Assembly (NCBI GenBank): GCA_910584785.1
Contig: CAJUDX010000032.1
Span: 1-29,127, forward strand
Reading direction: 5' to 3'
Origin: an uncultured Lachnospiraceae bacterium
Lineage (GTDB): Bacteria > Bacillota > Clostridia > Lachnospirales > Lachnospiraceae
DNA length: 29,127 nucleotides
The notes under the pieces are model-generated. The model was not told the DNA's origin, ran no database searches, and worked only from the letters and a program-made list of their open reading frames with translations. The translations under genes were made by a program, and so were the position numbers. This document shows positions 23,113 through 29,127 of the stretch, in pieces (within the stretch, counting starts at the first letter, position 1; each line of letters begins with the position of its first letter).

Positions 23113-24438
23113 ATGAAGAAAAAAATGATGGCATTGGCTCTGGCACTTGTGATGACAGGTTCTTTGGCTGCTTGCGGCGGTGGAGGATCGACTTCAACGA
23201 CAGCAGCACCAGTGGATACAACCGCAGCATCAGCAGAAGCTCCAGCCGGAGGAGAGGAAAAGCCAGCAGAGGCTTCCGGCGGCGGACTGGTTTACTGGTC
23301 GATGTGGGAGGCTACCGAGCCGCAGGGACAGGTAATTCAGGAAGCGGTGAACAAGTTTACCGAAGATACGGGAATTGCCGTAGATTTGCAGTTTAAGGGA
23401 CGTACAGGTATCCGTGAAGGTTTACAGCCGGCACTGGATGCAGGGACGAGTATTGATTTATTTGATGAAGATATTGACCGCGTAAATACAACTTGGGGAC
23501 AGTATCTGATGGATCTGGAAGAACTGGCAAAGGCCGTGGATTATGAAGCAACCGCAAATGCCGGTTTAATCGCGGCCTGCCGTGAAGTGGGCGGCGGAAC
23601 CTTAAAGTCCATTCCTTATCAGCCAAATGTATTTGCTTTCTTTTACAATCAGGCGATTTTTGATGAGGCAGGCGTTACCGAAGTTCCAAAGACCTGGGCA
23701 GAACTGGATGCAGCTTGTGCTAAGATTAAAGAAGCGGGTTATGTGCCGATTACCTGTGATGACGCTTACATCGTTTGTATGTTCGGTTATCATATGTCCA
23801 GACTGGTAGGTGAGCCAAAGACCGAGGAAATTGTAAAAGGCGGACAGTGGGATGATCCAGCTATTTTGGCTACCGCAGAAGCCTATGCAGACTTTGCAGG
23901 CAAGGGCTATTTTTCTGATACCATTGCTTCCAATGTATGGCCGGCAGGACAGAACCAGGAACTGGCAATGGGAACTGCTGCAATGTATTTAAACGGCTCC
24001 TGGTTGCCAAATGAAGTAAAGGATATGGCAGGCGACGATTTTGTATGGGGATGCTTTAGCTACCCGGCAGTTGACGGCGGAACAGACGGACCGGAAGCAG
24101 CCAACTACGGTGCACAGGTACTGGCGATTAATAAGGATTCCAAGAATGCAGAAGATGCATTTAAGTTAATCTGCTACTTAACCCAGGGTGAATTTGATAA
24201 GATGCTTTCTGAAAAATCCATCGGTATTCCGGCAGATTCCAATAATTCTGAATGGCCTGCACTGATTTCCTGTGCAAAGCCGGTAATGGAAAGCCTGACC
24301 ACCCGTTATCCGTGGGCAGCAGGCGGAGAAGCTAACGCCGACATGACTCCAATTATTAAAGAAAATTTCATGAGCCTCTGCGGCGGCACACTGGATGCAC
24401 AGGGCTTTGTTGATGCATTAAAGAAGGCTGGAAATTAA
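23113..24438 (+). CDS. Sugar ABC transporter substrate-binding lipoprotein (family 1)
   Basis: 441 residues. ATG 23113 follows GGAGGAGGA; longer starts are unlikely. The lipoprotein signal has lipobox LAAC (Cys21), then a Gly/Ser/Thr/Ala-rich linker to about residue 65. The mature domain (LVYWSMWEATEPQGQVIQEA, FYNQAIFDEAGVTEVPKTW) is a CUT1-type solute-binding protein. Given the neighbours it likely captures lacto-N-biose/galacto-N-biose at the membrane surface. It is transcribed from an apparently activator-dependent promoter and separated from the permeases by an attenuator-like hairpin. Confidence 0.93.
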   Translation: MKKKMMALALALVMTGSLAACGGGGSTSTTAAPVDTTAASAEAPAGGEEKPAEASGGGLVYWSMWEATEPQGQVIQEAVNKFTEDTGIAVDLQFKGRTGIREGLQPALDAGTSIDLFDEDIDRVNTTWGQYLMDLEELAKAVDYEATANAGLIAACREVGGGTLKSIPYQPNVFAFFYNQAIFDEAGVTEVPKTWAELDAACAKIKEAGYVPITCDDAYIVCMFGYHMSRLVGEPKTEEIVKGGQWDDPAILATAEAYADFAGKGYFSDTIASNVWPAGQNQELAMGTAAMYLNGSWLPNEVKDMAGDDFVWGCFSYPAVDGGTDGPEAANYGAQVLAINKDSKNAEDAFKLICYLTQGEFDKMLSEKSIGIPADSNNSEWPALISCAKPVMESLTTRYPWAAGGEANADMTPIIKENFMSLCGGTLDAQGFVDALKKAGN

Positions 24439-24512
24439 TAATTTGACCATGGAAAAAAGTTAGAAATAAAAATTTTGAGACCTCAAAGAGATAAAAAAAT
24501 AAAGAAAATCAG

Positions 24513-24546
24513 CATGGTGGCAGGGATAAGCTGCCGCCATGTTTTT
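24513..24546 (+). terminator. Attenuator-like terminator between binding protein and permeases
   Basis: CATGGTGGCAG (24513-24523) pairs with CTGCCGCCATG (24531-24541) around a 7-base loop, followed by TTTTT. It sits inside the transport operon, so partial termination would give more binding protein than permease. Confidence 0.7.
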
Positions 24547-24601
24547 ACGATGAAAGCTTTACATAAATGGCTGACGTAAGTTGATGAAAGGAGGGAGTCG
24601 G

Positions 24602-25507
24602 GTGAAACGAAATAAGGGGATGATCATTGCGTTTTTAACGCCTGCGGTATTTATGTTTTCCGTTATTTTTCTGTATCCCATTATCCGTACCATTATCATG
24701 AGTTTTTTTAAGATTGAGGGAATCACAGACCCGGTGTCCAAGTGGCAGTTTACGGGCTTGTCGAATTTCATCAAGCTAGCCAATACGACACTGTTTCGCA
24801 CTTCCATGTGGAATCTGTTTCGGATATGGCTGATTGGTGGTATTATCGTGATGTCACTGGCACTTCTGTTTGCCGTGATTATTACCAGCGGAATCCGTTT
24901 TAAAAGTTTTTTCAGAGCAGTGATTTACCTGCCTAATATCGTCAGTGCAGTTGCTCTGGCGACCATGTGGCTACAATATGTTTACAGCCCTAAGTTTGGT
25001 TTGTTAAAGACCATATTTTCTTCGCTGGGCTTAACCTCCCTGGCTAAAATCCAGTGGCTGGATGCCGGGCATAAGTTTGGCGCTTTGCTGGTGGCTTACT
25101 GCTTTGGTATGGTTGGCTATCATATGCTGATCTTTGCCAGTGGTATTGAGCGGATCAGCGCCGATTACTTTGAAGCAGCTACCTTGGACGGGGCAAATAA
25201 GTTTAATCAGTTCCGCTATATTACCATGCCATTACTAAAAGGTGTATTTAAGACTAACATTACGATGTGGAGTGTTACCAGTGTGGGATTCTTCGTATGG
25301 TCCCAGTTGTTTTCAACTGTTACCGCGGATAACCAGACGATTACGCCGATGGTTTACATGTATATGCAGATTTTTGGCGCAGGAAATAGCATTACCGAGA
25401 GAAATTCCGGGCTTGGCGCTGCTATCGGCGTACTGTTAAGCATCTGTGTGGTTGCCATCTTCTGGGTCTGCAACCATCTGTTAAAAGATGATGATTTAGA
25501 ATTTTAA
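24602..25507 (+). CDS. Sugar ABC transporter permease 1 (MalF/UgpA type)
   Basis: About 301 residues. GTG 24602 (MKRNKGMIIAFLTPAVF) is preferred because AGGAGG lies 8 bases upstream; a TTG further up would cover that site. Six TM helices and the EAA loop (YFEAATLDGANKFNQFRYIT) that contacts the ATPase are present. The next permease starts 15 bp downstream. No ATPase gene is in the cluster, as is common for CUT1 systems served by a shared MsmX-like ATPase. Confidence 0.93.
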   Translation: MKRNKGMIIAFLTPAVFMFSVIFLYPIIRTIIMSFFKIEGITDPVSKWQFTGLSNFIKLANTTLFRTSMWNLFRIWLIGGIIVMSLALLFAVIITSGIRFKSFFRAVIYLPNIVSAVALATMWLQYVYSPKFGLLKTIFSSLGLTSLAKIQWLDAGHKFGALLVAYCFGMVGYHMLIFASGIERISADYFEAATLDGANKFNQFRYITMPLLKGVFKTNITMWSVTSVGFFVWSQLFSTVTADNQTITPMVYMYMQIFGAGNSITERNSGLGAAIGVLLSICVVAIFWVCNHLLKDDDLEF

Positions 25508-25522
25508 AAGGAGGGCAAGGTT

Positions 25523-26398
25523 ATGGCAAAGGAAAAAAAGTACCGTGAACCAATAAACTGGAATAAAGAGCTGAAACTTGCCCCAGGATATTTGATTTTA
25601 ATTCTCTGGATATCATTCACCTTCGTTCTTTTAGGCTGGGTGCTTCTGGCAAGCTTTTCGACAACGAAAGAAATCTTTTCCAATAAATTATTGGACTCTG
25701 GTCTGCATTTTGAAAACTATGTAAAAGCCTGGATTAATTCCGATGTGGCGGGGATTTTCAGAAATTCCCTGGTTTACTCCATTATTTCCTGTTCATTGTT
25801 AATTGTTATCTGCGCTCCAGCAGCCTATGTGCTGGCCCGCTTTATCTTTCCGGGAAATAAGCTGATCCAGACAGGATTTGTTTCGGCAATGGGTGTTCCG
25901 GTGGTGATGATTGTTCTGCCGCTGTTTGGTATTGTTGCCAACCTGGGCATCTTAAATCATGTACTAAGCAATGCTATGCTGCTGATTTTTCTTTATATTG
26001 GCATTAATGTCCCGTACACGACCATCTTTTTAATGACCTTCTTCAGCAATCTTTCCAGGGCATTTGAGGAAGCGGCAGCCATCGACGGTTGTCCGCCCAC
26101 GAAAACTTTCTGGCTGATTATGCTGCCAATGGCACAGCCGGGAATTATTACCGTAACAATATTTAACTTTATTAATATCTGGAATGAATACTTTATTTCC
26201 TTGATTTTTGCAAACTCCGATCAGCTCCGTCCGATTGCTGTGGGATTGTATTCTATGATTAATTCCATGAAATATACCGGGGACTGGGCAGGAATGTTTG
26301 CCGCTGTTGTTATCGTATTTCTCCCGACATTTATCCTGTATATCTTCTTGTCTGAGAAGATTATCGCTGGTGTTACCGGCGGCGGTGTAAAGGGATAA
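25523..26398 (+). CDS. Sugar ABC transporter permease 2 (MalG/UgpE type)
   Basis: 291 residues, ATG after AAGGAGGG. It has six TM helices with the EAA motif AFEEAAAIDGCPPTKTFWLI. It forms the heterodimeric channel with permease 1 for the disaccharide delivered by the binding protein. It is the last gene of the transport operon; a long terminator hairpin follows. Confidence 0.93.
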   Translation: MAKEKKYREPINWNKELKLAPGYLILILWISFTFVLLGWVLLASFSTTKEIFSNKLLDSGLHFENYVKAWINSDVAGIFRNSLVYSIISCSLLIVICAPAAYVLARFIFPGNKLIQTGFVSAMGVPVVMIVLPLFGIVANLGILNHVLSNAMLLIFLYIGINVPYTTIFLMTFFSNLSRAFEEAAAIDGCPPTKTFWLIMLPMAQPGIITVTIFNFINIWNEYFISLIFANSDQLRPIAVGLYSMINSMKYTGDWAGMFAAVVIVFLPTFILYIFLSEKIIAGVTGGGVKG

Positions 26399-26452
26399 GG
26401 AGAACAGATAATATTAAAGAAAGTTAAACCATATAATGTAATTTAACCAAAG

Positions 26453-26526
26453 CCTTTATTGGTAATACAAGCACATCTGAGGTATTTGTCAGATATGTAC
26501 TTGTGCTTACTGGTAAGGGTTTTTTA
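26453..26526 (+). terminator. Terminator of the transport operon
   Basis: A long interrupted stem runs from CCTTTATTGGTAA (26453) with inner ACAAGCACATCTGA, pairing with TCAGATATGTACTTGT and TTACTGGTAAGG (to 26518), followed by GTTTTTTATTTT. Confidence 0.8.
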
Positions 26527-26602
26527 TTTTATCAGGTTTATTGGGTTCTTTGTGGAATAATAACAAAAAATCTTACAAATTTTAGTTTATCGTCCTATTC
26601 TA

Positions 26603-26631
26603 TTGGCAAAAGCCAGAATTTAGTATATAAT
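26603..26631 (+). promoter_or_regulatory. SigA promoter of the LytTR regulator gene
   Basis: TTGGCA (26603-26608), a 17-bp spacer and a perfect TATAAT (26626-26631) lie about 85 bases upstream of the start codon. This shows that the regulator is transcribed independently of the transporter. Confidence 0.75.
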
Positions 26632-26716
26632 CAGAAGAGTATGAAAAGAAAATGAAAAATTAGTCTCTTGCCAGGTAATAGGGAAAGCTGGCAGATGTTG
26701 AATATAAAGTAGGTGT

Positions 26717-27460
26717 ATGATGAGAATTGCCGTGTGCGATAAAGATTCCGCTCAAGTTGAACGGATTATAGAAATGATTCAGAGGATGAAGCTTGCCAGT
26801 CAGTGTGATGCTTATTTTAATCCTCATAAGATAGTAGAAGTTGTGGAAAATGGCTTGGATTATGATATTATCCTGATAAATATTCATTGGGATACCGCAT
26901 TTAATGGGATGAAAGCTGCAGAGCAAATCAGCAGATTAAATGCAAGAATAAAGATAATTTATATGGCGGAGGATACAGAAAAGTATGTACAGGAGATTTT
27001 TTTAAGCCCGGCTAACCTCAGTGGATTTTTGGTAAAGCCGGTAAATGAGGTAATGCTGGAAAAAAATCTACAAAAGGTGATGAAAACATGGGAAAAACCG
27101 CAAAACCGAAGGTTGGAGATCAAGTATAAGAATGAAGTGGTTTCCCTCCTGTATGAGGATATGATTTATCTGGAAAGTATGGGCCATCTGGTCGTTATTC
27201 ATGTGGAAAGCGGAGATTATTATTCCTATGATCGTTTAGAAAAGATGAAGGAGAATCTTCCGGATCAGTTTGTTCACTGCCATAAAAGTTATGTGGTAAA
27301 TATGGATTATATTCGAAGAATAGAGAAACGTAAGATTATTCTGATGAACGAAAAGGAAATACCAATCAGCAAAGCGCGTTATGGGGAGACGAGGAACCGG
27401 TTTTTGGAGTACTCAGAGGAACTTTTACTGGCTTTTCGCAAAGAGCGGAAGAAGGAATAA
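26717..27460 (+). CDS. LytTR-family response regulator with Asn at the phosphoacceptor site
   Basis: 247 residues. Two ATGs are adjacent (26717, 26720); the AGGTG spacing slightly favours the second. Residues 1-120 are a receiver domain: the acidic pair D8/D10 and the Lys of LVKPV are kept, but the phosphoacceptor position reads ILINIHW (Asn55) where Asp is normal. Residues about 138-240 are a LytTR DNA-binding domain (VSLLYEDMIYLESMGHLVVI, FVHCHKSYVVNMDYIRRIE). LytTR proteins bind imperfect direct repeats. No histidine kinase is adjacent. With Asn the receiver should not be phosphorylated in the usual way, so it may act constitutively or through another signal. The reading frame is intact and codon use matches the core genes. 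Confidence 0.9.
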   Translation: MMRIAVCDKDSAQVERIIEMIQRMKLASQCDAYFNPHKIVEVVENGLDYDIILINIHWDTAFNGMKAAEQISRLNARIKIIYMAEDTEKYVQEIFLSPANLSGFLVKPVNEVMLEKNLQKVMKTWEKPQNRRLEIKYKNEVVSLLYEDMIYLESMGHLVVIHVESGDYYSYDRLEKMKENLPDQFVHCHKSYVVNMDYIRRIEKRKIILMNEKEIPISKARYGETRNRFLEYSEELLLAFRKERKKE

Positions 27461-27463
27461 AAA

Positions 27464-27509
27464 GACAGCACATCTTAATTGTTTAGCTAATAAATTAGGT
27501 TGTGCTGTC
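27464..27509 (-). terminator. Terminator of the FAD dehydrogenase gene
   Basis: GACAGCACA (27464-27472) pairs with TGTGCTGTC (27501-27509), with extra AAT/ATT pairing inside. On the minus strand TTTTTATTCC follows, so it terminates the minus-strand gene and also lies just after the LytTR gene stop. Confidence 0.75.
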
Positions 27510-27530
27510 CGAGTATTCGTTTTGTCAGGA

Positions 27531-28928
27531 TTATCCGATTCGCTCTAAGATGCTTCGGGCTACACTGATTCCGTTAGCGGAAGCCTGCTGCAGGCCACGG
27601 GTTACAGAAGCACCATCGCCGATAGCACGTAGGCCGTGAACATTTGTTTCGAAATTCCGGTCTACCACGACTTTATTGGAATAGAATTTAACTTCTACAC
27701 CGTAAAGCAGGGTTTCATCGCTGGCAATTCCCGGCGTTACCTTATCCAGAGCCAGAAGCATTTCTTTAATATCTACCATGATCCGGTGTGGGAATACCAG
27801 GGAGAGATCTCCGGGAACGGCATCCTTTAATGTAGGAATCAGGTTATTGCGGCAGAGACGTTCTTCGGTCGTCCTCCGTCCTCTCTGGAAGTCACCAAAG
27901 GTCTGTACCAGGATTTTTCCGTCACAGAGCATATTGCTGAGCTGAGCGATATGCTTGCCATACTCAATCGGGGTTTTAAATGGCTTGGTAAAGTTTTTGG
28001 ATACTAGGAGAGCAAAGTTAGTATTATTTGTCTTATATTCCTTGGATTTATAGGCGTGACCGTTAACAACAGCAAGGCCGTTTTCGTAGTATTCTGTGGC
28101 AACCTCTCCCGATGGATTGGTACAGAAGGTCCGTACTTTGTCATCGAAGGTGGGAGTGTAATAAACAAGCTTGGCCTCATAAAGGTTCTTGTTTAAAAAT
28201 TCCATAATTTCGTCACGGACTTCTACCCGGACACCGATATCGACCGTACCGACCTGGGTTTCAATCTTGTGATTATCACAGATATGGGAAAACCAGTCAG
28301 AGCCTTCACGCCCTATCGCTGCAACTACCTCTGGTGCGTAGAAGGTCTCATTCGTGTCAGTTACCACGCCCTGAACCTTGTCCTCCTGAATGATAATATC
28401 TTTTACCATGGTGTGGAATTTCATCGTGATACCCTGGCTGAGCAGGTGTTCCTGAAGGCGGGTATAAATCTTATAACCCTCCTCTGTTCCCAAATGGCGG
28501 ATGGGACATTCAATCAGCTTAAGGTTTGCATTAATTGCTTTTCTGCGGATTTCCTGAAGTTCCTTTTGCTTGTCCAGGCCATAGACATTTTTATCTGCGC
28601 CGAATTTCAGGTAAATGGCATCTGATTCCTGAATCAGGGATTGCGCTTGGTCATAACCTAAAATTTCCGGCAGATTTCCGCCGACATCCGGGGAAAGGGA
28701 AAGCTTTCCATCAGAAAATGCTCCAGCCCCGGCAAAACCTGTGGTAATTGAACAGGGCTTACAGCCGACGCAGACACGCGTGGTTCGTTTGGGACATACC
28801 CGTTTTTCAATGGGGCGGCCCTTTTCCAGCATCAGAATTTTGAGATCCGGACGCTTCTGGATCAGCTCATAAGCACAGAAAATACCAGATGGCCCGGCGC
28901 CAATAATGATAACATCATAATGATTCAT
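27531..28928 (-). CDS. FAD-dependent dehydrogenase (COG2509-like)
   Basis: 465 residues. ATG 28928 (MNHYDVIIIGAGPSG) follows AAAGGACGG; the longer frame to 29012 covers promoter DNA. The N-terminal dinucleotide-binding motif GAGPSG is at residues 10-15, followed by LMLEKGRPIEKR. A Cys cluster at 45, 53, 56 and 59 (C-x7-C-x2-C-x2-C) precedes FAGAGAFSDGKLSLS, a pattern I associate with the uncharacterised COG2509 dehydrogenases. The C-terminal FAD-binding end is HGLRAIGDGASVTRGLQQAS. Substrate is unknown. The Cys cluster could bind a metal or Fe-S centre; that is inference. It is monocistronic and convergent with the LytTR gene. No function for the 200 bp upstream is evident beyond its promoter. 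Confidence 0.88.
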   Translation of the reverse strand: MNHYDVIIIGAGPSGIFCAYELIQKRPDLKILMLEKGRPIEKRVCPKRTTRVCVGCKPCSITTGFAGAGAFSDGKLSLSPDVGGNLPEILGYDQAQSLIQESDAIYLKFGADKNVYGLDKQKELQEIRRKAINANLKLIECPIRHLGTEEGYKIYTRLQEHLLSQGITMKFHTMVKDIIIQEDKVQGVVTDTNETFYAPEVVAAIGREGSDWFSHICDNHKIETQVGTVDIGVRVEVRDEIMEFLNKNLYEAKLVYYTPTFDDKVRTFCTNPSGEVATEYYENGLAVVNGHAYKSKEYKTNNTNFALLVSKNFTKPFKTPIEYGKHIAQLSNMLCDGKILVQTFGDFQRGRRTTEERLCRNNLIPTLKDAVPGDLSLVFPHRIMVDIKEMLLALDKVTPGIASDETLLYGVEVKFYSNKVVVDRNFETNVHGLRAIGDGASVTRGLQQASANGISVARSILERIG

Positions 28929-29127
28929 ACATGTAACCGTCCTTTCTTGATGTTTTTCGATATCCAAAAAAATAACAAAAACCAGATACACAAAATAGCA
29001 GCTTATAGTCAACTATTCCGGCAGCTGGTAGAAACGTTCATCCATACTATGAACTTATATAAGCATAACACTTAAATTTTATCATATTTTTTGGAAGATA
29101 GCAACTGATTTTTAACAAAAAACTTTG

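Overview
The window looks like a chromosomal segment of a low-GC Gram-positive gut anaerobe, most likely a Lachnospiraceae member (Clostridia). The reasons are a DUF3881-type protein, the GlgC/GlgD pair, a stand-alone SpoVG, a GH112 lacto-N-biose phosphorylase locus, strong GGAGG-type ribosome binding sites and AT-rich intergenic DNA. This assignment is inference from gene content; no database search was possible.

Layout. (1) 1-1400: a tRNA-Arg(CCT) gene with its terminator, a 29-bp partial copy of the tRNA beside it, and a DUF3881 gene. (2) 1640-9200: a decayed accessory island. It holds an IS4-family transposase remnant, two unrecognised broken ORFs, an XRE regulator with an internal stop, a frameshifted response regulator lacking its phosphorylation residues, and frameshifted GNAT, ABC permease and ABC ATPase genes. 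A MerR regulator that has lost its start meets the ATPase at a deletion junction. A nuclease-like fragment, a fragment of an S1-domain protein from a conjugative element and a possible IS200/IS605-type end follow. The one gene there that reads intact encodes a chimeric lipoprotein: a shortened DUF4097-like domain fused to a class D beta-lactamase/BlaR-sensor-like domain. (3) 9204-18013: core genes. These are a two-TM coiled-coil protein of unknown function flanked by AT-rich repeats, a YhaN-like SMC/AAA ATPase with its YhaO/SbcD-like nuclease, asparaginyl-tRNA synthetase, glgC-glgD and spoVG. (4) 18014-26526: a locus for lacto-N-biose/galacto-N-biose (mucin and milk glycan disaccharides). It has an N-acetylhexosamine 1-kinase, a divergent AraC regulator, a GH112 phosphorylase, and a sugar-binding lipoprotein with two ABC permeases. 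(5) 26600-29127: an orphan LytTR response regulator with Asn at the phosphoacceptor position, and a convergent COG2509-type FAD-dependent dehydrogenase.

How region 4 fits together (inference from families): the binding protein and permeases import the disaccharide using an ATPase encoded elsewhere. The phosphorylase splits it into galactose-1-phosphate and GlcNAc/GalNAc, and the kinase phosphorylates the HexNAc at C1. The AraC protein probably controls the locus. Direct repeats of the form TTGTRYAAA spaced exactly 21 bp occur upstream of both the kinase and the binding-protein genes, which makes them the best operator candidates. glgC/glgD next door could take up hexose-phosphate flux into glycogen. 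A structured, non-coding stretch between spoVG and the kinase gene is the main unexplained element of the core part.
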